Assembly: GCF_001270745.1 (NCBI RefSeq)
Contig: NZ_LFXL01000039.1
Coordinates: forward strand, 21,468 to 85,467
Origin: Jiangella muralis
GTDB lineage: Bacteria > Actinomycetota > Actinomycetes > Jiangellales > Jiangellaceae
Reading direction: 5' to 3'
DNA: 64,000 bases
In this document: one piece after another, positions 17,901 to 31,476 of the stretch
Position numbering within the stretch: the stretch's first letter is position 1
Layout of the letters: every line of letters begins with the position of its first letter
Notes under the pieces: generated by a model
Told to the model about the DNA's origin: nothing
Database searches by the model: none
Seen by the model: only the letters and a program-made list of their open reading frames with translations
Made by a program: the position numbers and the translations under genes

Positions 17901-18089
17901 ATAGCTCGACGTCGGCCACGAACCGGCGGGCAGGAGCTCGGCCTGCGGGTTGTCGACGACGACGTCGACGACCGCCGCGGCGTGCGCGGTGGGGAGGTTC
18001 TTCGCGAAGACGAGGGTCGTCGCGGCGGCGGCCGAGTAGGTGAGGAACCGGCGACGGCTGATGGCAGGAGGAAGCGGCTGGTGTTCCAT
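14946..18089 (-). CDS. Tat-exported GH30-like glycosidase with FN3-like and golvesin-like domains
   Basis: 1047 residues. The N terminus has SRRRFLTYSAAAATT, a twin-arginine signal. Then a golvesin-C-like domain (about 40-175), three FN3-like modules (about 180-475), a second golvesin-like domain (about 480-620) and a clan-A catalytic domain. WSPPPYFKSTGS, Glu753 in SLQNEPQ (acid/base) and Glu857 in NTEYSY (nucleophile) match GH30. Linkage specificity is not readable; with the beta-galactosidase nearby an endo-beta-galactanase is one option. GGAG lies 8 bases before the ATG. Confidence 0.82.
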   Translation of the reverse strand: MEHQPLPPAISRRRFLTYSAAAATTLVFAKNLPTAHAAAVVDVVVDNPQAELLPAGSWPTSSYANGFYGTNYANSAWSSSSTAVARWTPELPSPGEYVVQLWLPDGDRNRSTAAVYRVHHAGQVTTLELDQTIGGGYWRGSTGPLTFAADGSEYVELVVADARPPVVHVNADAARFVEPYVPAVPADVAATWVVGGGIEVAWEIAAEADYYVVRRSITPTGPLEVVAGLVLGGSYLDEDTGTGDFTYTVAAAGPGGEGAQSARVDVQRPAPPGEAPGTPVATAGNQQVTLTWQPVERASHYVVRRHESGGTSVVVADRVVRTTFTVVRLENGVDAHFTVTAANAGGEGPATNPLVARPAGPPLLTPHGLVATAAAGAVHLAWHPTDDAETYQVQRAVGVGRRALAFTTVAETTEPSYIDRDVEPGFVHHYVVRAAGPDGAAVRASYQASAVPGTSIELVIDHADAEFTGEWTASAIMPGYRGHDAMVAQPGADAVATFTPAPGTSGEFSVWVWFPHGAADAASSAPFTVAHAGGEDTITVDQRGAGCHWVRLGDGLFTIDASAGHHVRLASSAGGYVVADAVRLLPAAETSAAGYRVDWTDPQQLIEGIGVEILYDCLQPGGQLACTIERVPQSLTDSERQRWYDEMLTGFRHIRLAMGLYLRGTDDEGRQILDAYPGQIDDIAESAQRSGATVTPTYWSPPPYFKSTGSLLGGQLAADDPSFLGDLADAMSADIDTLKARGVPVGAWSLQNEPQNRPPNQSAGPYSMCYYAPPDYVTTFNAVAPRIRSDHPELHIFGPDSGHSHTWIDEITPDAEASSLMESWSWHNGGISHHPEALIEPGGTWRNLGDRPLVNTEYSYSGDDGADFVNTAKNILFHFLYYGSPTWYWLHALQPTNSNFGETRALGVWRPETDDSVGGEYGHLEVGHWDYVGINWHPIAGFVKLMPHDAVRYSVLGDVAADPDHKVMAFEAPDGSRGVVVLNGAAEPAEISIDVGAPDRLVGHGFSREQRFTDLGTASGPTLTCALAPESLQFWVTARPAHRRRNS

Positions 18090-18154
18090 GGCGGATCTCC
18101 CATCGTGCGGGCATGCTGACGCACGCCCTTTCCGGTAGGGGCGAAGCGGTCGGC

Positions 18155-19660
18155 TCAGGAGATGCCGAGCTCGGTCAACTGGTCGATCCCGCTGTCGACG
18201 AACTGCTGGAGGCCGAACTGGCTCGACAGGGTTTCGAGGAAGGCGTCGTACTCGTCCAGCGGTCGCTGGCCGGTGACGAAGGCGATGATCCCCTCCTGGG
18301 CGAACCGCCCGGCGTCGGCCGGGTTGTAGCCCTCGGGCGCCAGGACCAGGCTGTTGTACGTCTGCAGCTTCGGCTGGTTCTCCGCGAACTCGATCACATC
18401 GATGTCGTCGGCGAACTTCACGCGCATGTACTCGGCTTCGTCGCGACCGGTGAACTGGTAGATCCAGAAGTACCCGCCGTCGCTGTCGAGCAGGTCGGTC
18501 GGCACGACGGTGTCACCGTCGAGGTTGTAGTGCTCGCCCTCGATGCCGAACGAGGTGAGCCGCCGGCCCTCCTCGGTGGTCGAGTACGCGATCAGCTCGA
18601 ACAGTTTCTCCAGCTTCTCCGGCTCGTTCTCCAGGGTGCGCGGAATGCCGTACATCCGGGTGGCCGTGTTGTCCCACGGGTACGCGCCCTCGCCGCCGGG
18701 TCCGGACGGAGGGTTGATCTGGATCCATTCGGCGTCGGGCTGCACCGTCTTGTACTGGTCGACGAACTCCGGCTTGGTCATGTTCGGCCAGGTGGTGTTC
18801 ATGATGCCGGCCATGCCCTGCATCGCGCGCTCCTGCGCCTGGGCGTCGTCCTGGGTCATGAAGTCCGGATCGACCGCGCCACTCTCCACCAGGCTGCGGA
18901 AGTACTCCAGTGCGTCGACGGTGTCAGGGTCGTAGAACCCGTTGACCAGCTCGGAGCCGTCCAGGTAGAAGGCGCCGCCGCGTTCGCCGTACGCCGGGCC
19001 GATCCCACCGGAGCCGAACGCCGCCCACAGGGGATTCCACAGGCCGCCGCTGTTGCCGCCGGTGAGGCCATAGGTGTCGTCATGGCCGTTGCCGTCGGGG
19101 TCGTCCTGAGCGAAGGCGACCGCGACGTCGAAGAAGTCGTCGGTGGTCTCGGGCACCTCGAGCCCGAGGTTGTCCAACCAGTCCTTGCGGATCCAGTAGG
19201 AGCTGTAGTTGTAGCCCGACGGCGTCACGACGCCGTAGTCCGTGCCGTCGATGTTGCCCAGCGCCCGGAGGTCGGGCTCGACGGCGTCGGTGTAGGCGGC
19301 CAGCTCGTCGTCCAGGTAGTCGGAGATGTCCAGGAGCAGGCCCTGTTCGGCCAGTTGCTCCAGTCGCGGCCGGTCGACCTGGAAGAGGTCGGAGAGGTTG
19401 CCGGCCGCCGAGTCCGCGGAGAGCTGGGTGTAGTACTCGGCGGCGGCGGTCGTGATCATGTCGAGGTCGACCCCGACCTCCTCGTCGAGCGCCGCCTTGA
19501 TCGGGTCGTCGTCCGGTACCGGATCGGCCGCCTGCACGCTGATGCGCAGCGACGCGATACCGCCGCCGCCCGAGCCGTCGCCGTCGTCGGAACCGCACGA
19601 CGCCAGTGGCGCCGCGGCGATGATGAGGAGCAGCGGAACTCGTCGAACAGCCCTGGTCAT
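18155..19660 (-). CDS. Sugar ABC transporter substrate-binding lipoprotein (LipO-like)
   Basis: 501 residues from the ATG at 19660, which has GGAGGA just before it. The lipobox LASC lies near residue 22 after a short signal, followed by a Gly/Ser/Asp linker. The rest is a family-1 solute-binding protein of the large LipO/YtcQ kind that works with LplB/LplC permeases on oligosaccharides, ending in TLSSQFGLQQFVDSGIDQLTELG. It lies between the permease and glycosidase genes. The ATPase is not in the window; these importers usually share MsmX-type ATPases. Confidence 0.9.
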   Translation of the reverse strand: MTRAVRRVPLLLIIAAAPLASCGSDDGDGSGGGGIASLRISVQAADPVPDDDPIKAALDEEVGVDLDMITTAAAEYYTQLSADSAAGNLSDLFQVDRPRLEQLAEQGLLLDISDYLDDELAAYTDAVEPDLRALGNIDGTDYGVVTPSGYNYSSYWIRKDWLDNLGLEVPETTDDFFDVAVAFAQDDPDGNGHDDTYGLTGGNSGGLWNPLWAAFGSGGIGPAYGERGGAFYLDGSELVNGFYDPDTVDALEYFRSLVESGAVDPDFMTQDDAQAQERAMQGMAGIMNTTWPNMTKPEFVDQYKTVQPDAEWIQINPPSGPGGEGAYPWDNTATRMYGIPRTLENEPEKLEKLFELIAYSTTEEGRRLTSFGIEGEHYNLDGDTVVPTDLLDSDGGYFWIYQFTGRDEAEYMRVKFADDIDVIEFAENQPKLQTYNSLVLAPEGYNPADAGRFAQEGIIAFVTGQRPLDEYDAFLETLSSQFGLQQFVDSGIDQLTELGIS

Positions 19661-19703
19661 GAGTCCTCCGATGAAGTAGGGCACGCTCGGTGCCGGCGGT
19701 GGG

Positions 19704-20576
19704 TCAGCCCTTGACGGAGCCGAGGGTGACGCCCTTCTGGAAGTGCTTCTGGATGAACGGGTAGACGGCGATCATCGGGGCGGCCGCCACGACGATCGCC
19801 GCCATCTGCAGCGTCACGGTGGGGACCGCGGCCTCGAGGTTCTGGGAGGACTGCGCCCTCGCGAGCAGGTTGTGGATCACGACCTGCAGCGGGTAGAGGC
19901 TGTCATCGCGGATGTACAGGATCGCCTGCATGAATTCGTTCCAGTGACCGACGCCGTAGAACAGCGTGAGCGTCAGGAGCACCGGCACCGAGAGCGGCAG
20001 CACGATCCGGACGAGAATGCGGAACTCACCCGCGCCGTCGATGCGCGCCGATTCGAACAACTCCTGCGGCAGCCGTTCGAAGAACGTCTTCATCACCAGG
20101 AGGTTGAACACCCACACGGCGTTGGGGATGATCAGCGACCAGATCGAGTCGACCAGCCCCGTCGCCTGGACCACGAGGAAGGTCGGGATCATTCCGGCGT
20201 TGAACAGCATGGTGAACAGGACCGCGAACAGGATGAACCCGCGGCCCGGCAGGTTCCTGATCGACAGCGGATAGGCCAGGAGCATGGTGAGCACCATGTT
20301 GAGCGCGGTCCCCACGATGGTGATGAACGCCGTGACACCCAGCGCCCGGGGAATCGCCGGCTCGGCGAACAGGCTCCGGTAGGCGTCGAAGGTGAACTCG
20401 CGCGGGATCACCACATACCCGCCGTTGCGGAGGATCTCGCTGTACGGCGTCAACGACGCGGACACCACGAACATCAGCGGGAAGACCGACACCACCGCGA
20501 CCAGGATCAGCGCGATGTTGACGCCGCCGTTGACGATGCGATCCTCTCTGGACGTCACCACAGCTGGCCATCCCAT
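19704..20576 (-). CDS. Carbohydrate ABC transporter permease (LplC/YtcP type)
   Basis: 290 residues with six membrane helices and the EAA loop (LPQELFESARIDGAGEF) near residue 180. The C-terminal FIQKHFQKGVTLGSVKG is characteristic of the LplC half. The ATG at 20576 lacks a clear ribosome site and overlaps the upstream gene by 22 bases; a GTG at 20558 giving a 4-base overlap is an equally likely start. It pairs with the gene upstream to form the membrane channel. Confidence 0.9.
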   Translation of the reverse strand: MGWPAVVTSREDRIVNGGVNIALILVAVVSVFPLMFVVSASLTPYSEILRNGGYVVIPREFTFDAYRSLFAEPAIPRALGVTAFITIVGTALNMVLTMLLAYPLSIRNLPGRGFILFAVLFTMLFNAGMIPTFLVVQATGLVDSIWSLIIPNAVWVFNLLVMKTFFERLPQELFESARIDGAGEFRILVRIVLPLSVPVLLTLTLFYGVGHWNEFMQAILYIRDDSLYPLQVVIHNLLARAQSSQNLEAAVPTVTLQMAAIVVAAAPMIAVYPFIQKHFQKGVTLGSVKG

Positions 20577-21550
20577 CGTCGAGCCAGCCGATTGGCGATC
20601 AGGACGAGTCCCAGCCCGATCACGGACTTGAACATGCCCACGGCCGCGGCCAAGGAGAAGTTGAGGTCTTCCAGGCCGGTCCGGAAGACCCAGGTGTCGA
20701 TGATGTCGCCCACCGGATACACCTGCGGGTTGTAGAACACGTAGACGTGCTCGAATCCCGCTTCCAGGATCTGCCCGAGCTTGAGAACGAACAGCAGGAT
20801 GATGACCGACCGGATGCCGGGCAGCGTGATGTGCCAGATCTGCCGCAGGCGGCCCGCTCCGTCGACGCGCGCCGCCTCATAGTGCTCCTGGTCGATCCCC
20901 ATCATCGCGGCGAAATAGATGATGGCGCCCCACCCCAGGTCCTTCCACATGTCGGTCCCGACCAGGACGGACCGGAACCAGTCGGTCGACGTGAGGAAGG
21001 CGATCGGGCCGAGGTCCACGCCGTCCAGCCAGCGATTCACCAGGCCGGTGCTCGGCGACAGGAACGCCAACGCGATCCCGAAGATGATCACCCACGACAG
21101 GAAGTGCGGCATGTAGCTCAGCGTCTGCACCCACCGGCGCATCCACGTCAGCCGGCATTCGTAGAGAAGGAGCGCCAGGAAGATCGAGGGAACCGTGCCC
21201 CAGAAGATCTTGTAGACCGAGATCAGCGCGGTGTTCGTGAGCAGCTGGCCGAAGTACGGCGACTCGTAGAACTGGCGGAAGTACTTGAACCACGGGTCCG
21301 CCCACGGGCTGTCCATGATCCCGAGGCCGAGGTTGTAGTCCTTGAACGCGATGACCAGTCCGGCCATCGGGGCATAGCGGTAGACGACGAACCAGATGAG
21401 CGCCGGCGCCATCATGAGGTAGAGCGCGCGGTACCTCCAGAAGCGCGACCTCCTGAACCGCTCCCAGCGCGTGGGGGTGCCGCCGCCCGTCGTGCGGCGC
21501 CGGCGCTGCGAGGCGCTCTGGTCGACGGTGGCGGTGGCCTGGGCGCTCAC
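20555..21550 (-). CDS. Carbohydrate ABC transporter permease (LplB type)
   Basis: 331 residues from a GTG at 21550 that overlaps the DUF624 stop by 4 bases. A charged 40-residue N terminus leads into six membrane helices starting YLMMAPALIWFVVY. The EAA loop is EHYEAARVDGAGRLRQIWHITLPGI. The tail EHVYVFYNPQVYPVGDIIDTWVFR is typical of LplB permeases that import oligosaccharides such as those from pectin, mannan or galactan. Confidence 0.9.
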   Translation of the reverse strand: MSAQATATVDQSASQRRRRTTGGGTPTRWERFRRSRFWRYRALYLMMAPALIWFVVYRYAPMAGLVIAFKDYNLGLGIMDSPWADPWFKYFRQFYESPYFGQLLTNTALISVYKIFWGTVPSIFLALLLYECRLTWMRRWVQTLSYMPHFLSWVIIFGIALAFLSPSTGLVNRWLDGVDLGPIAFLTSTDWFRSVLVGTDMWKDLGWGAIIYFAAMMGIDQEHYEAARVDGAGRLRQIWHITLPGIRSVIILLFVLKLGQILEAGFEHVYVFYNPQVYPVGDIIDTWVFRTGLEDLNFSLAAAVGMFKSVIGLGLVLIANRLARRWDGQLW

Positions 21551-22173
21551 GACGCCGGCACCCCGGACCGCACGGTCGTCGCGGCGACCGCACGCATGGA
21601 CCAGCGGTACACGGCTCCGGCCACGAGGCTCCCCGCCAGCACCGGCGTCAACGGGAACACATAGGTCGCCGCGCAGGCGGCAGCGATCACGGCCAGGCAC
21701 GCCAGGGTGGTCGCGGGCTTGCCGATGGCGAACATCAGGGCCGATCGCACCAGCCGGCGCAGCGGCAGGTCGTACGTCACCATCAACGGGAAGAGGTAGA
21801 CCGAGGTCGCCACGACGACGACGACGGCGATGGCCGCGATCGCACCGAGCGTGGACGCGATCGGCGGGGCCAGCGCTCCGGCGATCACGAGGTCGGCGAA
21901 CAGCAACGACGCCACCGCGACGCCGGCCAGGCCGCTGATCAGGCCCTGCCGCAGGTTCTCCCGGAAGTAGCGAGCGAACGCCGGGACGGCCGGGACGTCG
22001 CGGCCCGCCTCCCAGCCGCGCACGACCGCGAACATCGCCGCCGTGGCCGGCCCGGCGGTGACCACCGGCAGACAGGCGATCGCCCACACGGCGCTGAGCA
22101 GCACGGTGTCGCTGAATCGCTGCAGAGCCGCGTACCACCGGCCTTCGAGCACGTTCGCGTCCGTCGATGCCAT
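21547..22173 (-). CDS. DUF624 (YesL-like) membrane protein
   Basis: 208 residues with about five membrane helices. The start RWYAALQRFSDTVLLSAVWAIACLPVVTAGPAT matches DUF624/YesL proteins that sit at the head of polysaccharide-use operons with LplB/LplC importers; their biochemical role is not established. It is the first gene of the - strand operon and is divergent from the IclR regulator. Confidence 0.85.
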   Translation of the reverse strand: MASTDANVLEGRWYAALQRFSDTVLLSAVWAIACLPVVTAGPATAAMFAVVRGWEAGRDVPAVPAFARYFRENLRQGLISGLAGVAVASLLFADLVIAGALAPPIASTLGAIAAIAVVVVVATSVYLFPLMVTYDLPLRRLVRSALMFAIGKPATTLACLAVIAAACAATYVFPLTPVLAGSLVAGAVYRWSMRAVAATTVRSGVPAS

Positions 22174-22225
22174 CGCACCTGCCCTTCCGCGGGGAGACTC
22201 GTCGTCGAGTCCTTCACCGATCTCC

Positions 22226-22257
22226 TTGCTATCGGCGCGGCGATGCTAACATAGCAA
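22226..22257. promoter_or_regulatory. Divergent promoter/operator between the glycan operon and IclR gene
   Basis: TTGCTAT (22226-22232) and its inverse ATAGCAA (22251-22257) flank 18 bases; inside the right half TGCTA-aca-TAGCA (22244-22256) is a second palindrome. TAACAT at 22247-22252 is a good -10 hexamer only six bases before the IclR ATG. The symmetry is seen; binding by the adjacent IclR protein is inference. Confidence 0.6.
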
Positions 22258-22258
22258 C

Positions 22259-23010
22259 ATGCTCCCAGCGCAACCCAACCAGTCCTTGATCGACGGGCTG
22301 GCCTGCCTCCAGACTCTGGCGTCCAGCGAGGCTCCGATCGGATCGCGTGAGATGGCGCGCCTGCTCGGACTCGAGATCACCAGGGTCAATCGCCTGCTCA
22401 AGACGCTCGCCGCTCTCGGCCTGGCCGAGCAGGACGAGCGCCGGAAATACCGGCCGGGCCCGGCCATTCACGTGCTCGCGGCACAGAGCCTGTTCGGCTC
22501 GGGGCTACTGCGCCGAGCCATCGGGCCGATGGAGTCGCTCTACGCCTTCGGCCATGTGGTGGCGCTCGGCGTGCTGTGGCGGGACAAGACCGCGTATCTG
22601 TTCCACGGACACCCGTCGCATCCGGCCTCGCACGGACTCGGGCACGAACGCCTCTACCCCGCCGCGTCCTCCGGCATCGGCCTGATCCTGCTCGCCCATC
22701 GCACCGAGGACGAGGTCCGCGCCCTCTATGCCGACCCGCCGGTCAGGCTCGAGCGCACGATCCCGCCGGAAGAGGTCGTTCCGGACCTCGACGGCACGAA
22801 CGGCCTGCTCGCCCGCCTGGCACGCATCCGTGCCGACGGATGGGCACTGGCACCCATCCCCGGAAGTCCCAACCGAACGCTCGCCGTCGGACTGGGCGAC
22901 CAGCCCGACGCCGGGATCGGTGTTTCCGGCCGGTTCGGCGATCACCAGATCGACGAACTGCTGGGAGCACTGCACGACGTCGCCGACCAGATCGTCCAGA
23001 AGGAGCAGCA

Positions 23011-23014
<4 letters not shown>
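22259..23014 (+). CDS. IclR-family transcriptional regulator
   Basis: 251 residues. A winged helix-turn-helix lies at about 8-70 (SREMARLLGLEITRVNRLLKTL) and an IclR effector domain follows (YPAASSGIGLILLA, LARIRADGWA). There is no ribosome site before the ATG, and a -10 hexamer ends six bases upstream, so the message is probably leaderless. It is the likely local regulator of both arms of the glycan locus. Its stop overlaps the next start by 4 bases. Confidence 0.88.
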
Positions 23015-28921
<5,907 letters not shown>

Positions 28922-28983
28922 GGCCCCCCCAAGGCTCCGATACCCCCCGCCGGCCCATTATCAAGCCGACGAAACTGGGACGG

Positions 28984-28989
28984 ACTATA
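28984..28989 (-). promoter_or_regulatory. -10 element for the glycosylphosphotransferase gene
   Basis: TATAGT on the - strand, one base from consensus, about 63 bases before the ATG. A TGGTCC 17 bases upstream is a weak -35. The leader between carries a G-run ribosome site. Confidence 0.45.
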
Positions 28990-29050
28990 CGCGCAAGGGT
29001 CGAACGGGACCAGTCGAATGAGTCTATTTCGGACGAGGGCCCGCGACGGC

Positions 29051-29632
29051 TCAGCCGTTGTAGTGGTTCTGGGCGTAGGTCAGGCCGTCGACGACCACCG
29101 CTTCGGCGGCGTCTGCGGCGCGGTCGACCTCGAGGTCGATCTCCCGCTTCTCAGCAGTGGAGAACGGCTTGAGCACGAACGCGGCAGGGTCCATGCGACC
29201 GGGCGGGCGGCCGATGCCGAACCGCAGCCGGCAGTAGTCGCCGGTGCCGATGCGGGCGCGTACGGAGCGCAGCCCGTTGTGACCGTTGTCACCCCCGCCG
29301 AGCTTCAGCCGCACCGTGCCGAACGGGAGGTCCAACTCGTCGTGCACGACCAGCAGCCGGTCGGGGGTGATCTTGTAGAAGTCGGCGAGCAGCGCGACCG
29401 GCCCGCCGGACTCGTTCATGTACGTGTGCGGCTTGGCCAGCACGGCGCGCGACCCGGGAAGGTCGCCGAGGCGCACCTCGGCGACGTCGGCCCGGAACTT
29501 GCGCTGCGACTTCAGCGGCGCGCCGGTCCGCTCGGCGAGCAGATCGACCACCATGGCCCCGGCGTTGTGCCGGGTGCCGGCATATGTCGGGCCGGGGTTG
29601 CCCAGCCCGACCACCAACCACGCGTCGGACAT
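29051..29632 (-). CDS. pth: Peptidyl-tRNA hydrolase
   Basis: 193 residues, the usual length. [18 protein letters not shown] with the catalytic His, [22 protein letters not shown] and [12 protein letters not shown] are the family signatures. It releases tRNA from peptidyl-tRNA that drops off ribosomes. It lies 31 bases downstream of rplY, the usual actinobacterial order glmU-prs-rplY-pth. Confidence 0.96.
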   Translation of the reverse strand: MSDAWLVVGLGNPGPTYAGTRHNAGAMVVDLLAERTGAPLKSQRKFRADVAEVRLGDLPGSRAVLAKPHTYMNESGGPVALLADFYKITPDRLLVVHDELDLPFGTVRLKLGGGDNGHNGLRSVRARIGTGDYCRLRFGIGRPPGRMDPAAFVLKPFSTAEKREIDLEVDRAADAAEAVVVDGLTYAQNHYNG

Positions 29633-29663
29633 CGGCAGGCTCCCCGGCCCGGCGGAAGTGAAC

Positions 29664-30311
29664 TCAGGACTCGTCGGCAGGCGCCTCGGCCGGTGCCTCC
29701 TCGGCGGCGGCCTCGGTGGCCTCGCCCTCGGCGACGGCGGCCTCTTCGGTCTCGCCCTCCATCTGCTCAGCGGTCGGGGCGGCGGTGACGTTGACGACCA
29801 GCTGGTCGGGGTCGCCCGCCAGCGACGAGCCGCGCGCCAGGACGAGGTCCTGGGCCAGGATCTGGGTGCCCTCGGCGAGGCCCTCGACGGAGACCTCGAT
29901 GCTCTCGGGCAGGTGCGTCGCCTCGGCCTCGATGGAGACCGTCGGCTGGTCGAGGTTGACCAGCGTGCCCGGCGCCGCCTCGCCCGTGACGTGCACCGCG
30001 ACCTCGACGGTGACCTTCTCGCCGCGCTTGACCAGCAGCAGGTCGACGTGCTCGATGAAGCCCTTGAGAGGGTCGCGCTGGACGTGCTTCGGCAGCGCCA
30101 ACTCGCTGCCCCGGCCCTCGATGTCGAGCGTGAGGAGCACGTTGGCGGTCTTCAGCGCGAGCATGGTGTCGTGGCCCGGCAGCGCCAGATGGACGGGGTC
30201 GGTCCCATGCCCGTAGAGGACCGCGGGAACCTTGGCAGCGCGGCGGAGGCGGCGCGCGGCGCCCTTGCCGAACTCGGTACGCAGCTCGGCGGCGATCTTG
30301 ACGTCGGACAC
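29664..30311 (-). CDS. rplY: 50S ribosomal protein L25 (general stress protein Ctc)
   Basis: 215 residues from a GTG at 30311 with GAGGAG eight bases upstream; a longer in-frame start lacks this. [26 protein letters not shown] is the 5S-rRNA-binding domain and residues about 95-180 are the TL5/CTC second domain. The Glu/Ala-rich tail (about 185-215) is common in actinobacteria. Confidence 0.95.
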   Translation of the reverse strand: MSDVKIAAELRTEFGKGAARRLRRAAKVPAVLYGHGTDPVHLALPGHDTMLALKTANVLLTLDIEGRGSELALPKHVQRDPLKGFIEHVDLLLVKRGEKVTVEVAVHVTGEAAPGTLVNLDQPTVSIEAEATHLPESIEVSVEGLAEGTQILAQDLVLARGSSLAGDPDQLVVNVTAAPTAEQMEGETEEAAVAEGEATEAAAEEAPAEAPADES

Positions 30312-30440
30312 GGTGAGAACTCCTCGAAACACGGTGGGCGGTCAGCGGCACGTCGGGCTCGGGCAAGGGCGCGCACCGACTGCGCACCGCGTCGATCACG
30401 GTGGCAGCAGAAACTGCACCCTCGCCGAGGCAACCGTCGA

Positions 30441-30470
30441 AGTCTAGCCCTGGAGCAGCCCCGTTGTGAA
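30441..30470 (-). promoter_or_regulatory. Promoter of rplY-pth
   Basis: On the - strand TTCACA (30465-30470) and TAGACT (30441-30446) are spaced by 18 bases. This leaves an untranslated leader of about 120 bases before rplY, long enough for a leader structure. Confidence 0.5.
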
Positions 30471-30495
30471 ACCGACCCCGGACCTCCCCCGGCGG

Positions 30496-31476
30496 CTACG
30501 CGTTGCCGTTGAAGAGGCTGGTGACCGAACCCTCTTCGAACACCTCGTGAATCGCCCGGGCGACCAGCGGCGCGATGGACAGCACCGTCAGCTTGTCGAA
30601 CCGGCGCTCCTGCGGGATCGGCAGCGTGTTGGTGACGATGACTTCCTTGATGCTGGCCGAGTTCTTCAGCCGGTCGACCGCCGGGCCGGACAGGACGGCG
30701 TGCGTGGCGGCGACGAGGACACCCTCGGCGCCCGCCTCCATCAGCGCCTCGGCGGCCTGGGTGATGGTGCCGGCGGTGTCGATCATGTCGTCGACCAGCA
30801 GGCAGGTGCGGCCCTCGACGTCGCCGACGACCTCGTGCACCTTCACCTCGTTGGCGACCTCGGGGTTGCGCCGCTTGTGGATGATCGCCAGCGGCGTGCC
30901 CAGGCGGTCGGCCCAGACGTCGGCCACCCGCACCCGGCCGGCGTCCGGCGACACCACCGTCATGTTCTCGGGCGCGTAGTTCTCCTGCACGTGGCCCGCC
31001 AGGATCGGCAGCGCCCACAGGTGGTCGACCGGGCCGTCGAAGAAGCCCTGGATCTGCGCGGTGTGCAGGTCGACGGCCATCAGGCGGTCGGCGCCGGCGG
31101 TCCTGAACATGTCGGCGACCAGTCGCGCGGAGATCGGCTCGCGGCCGCGGTGCTTCTTGTCCTGCCGGGCGTACCCGTAGAACGGCATGACCACGGTGAT
31201 CTGCTTGGCCGACGCCCGCTTGAGCGCGTCGACCATGATCAGCTGCTCCATGATCCATTCGTTGATCGGCGCGGTGTGGCTCTGGATGACGAACGCGTCG
31301 CTGCCGCGCACGCTCTCTTCGAACCGCACGTAGATCTCGCCGTTGGCGAAGTTGAAGGTCTTGCTCGGCACCAGGCTGACCCCCAGGTGCTCGGCGACCT
31401 CCTCGTTCAGCTCGGGGTGCGCGCGGCCCCCGAACAGCATCAGCGTCTTGGTGCCGGTGGCGCGGATCCCCGTCAC
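30496..31476 (-). CDS. prs: Ribose-phosphate pyrophosphokinase
   Basis: 326 residues from a GTG overlapping the glmU stop by 4 bases. KTFNFANGEIYVRFEESVRG, PFYGYARQDKKHRGREPISARL and the PRPP loop CLLVDDMIDTAGT are diagnostic. It makes PRPP for nucleotide, His and Trp synthesis. The coupling with glmU is standard for the phylum. Confidence 0.96.
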   Translation of the reverse strand: MTGIRATGTKTLMLFGGRAHPELNEEVAEHLGVSLVPSKTFNFANGEIYVRFEESVRGSDAFVIQSHTAPINEWIMEQLIMVDALKRASAKQITVVMPFYGYARQDKKHRGREPISARLVADMFRTAGADRLMAVDLHTAQIQGFFDGPVDHLWALPILAGHVQENYAPENMTVVSPDAGRVRVADVWADRLGTPLAIIHKRRNPEVANEVKVHEVVGDVEGRTCLLVDDMIDTAGTITQAAEALMEAGAEGVLVAATHAVLSGPAVDRLKNSASIKEVIVTNTLPIPQERRFDKLTVLSIAPLVARAIHEVFEEGSVTSLFNGNA

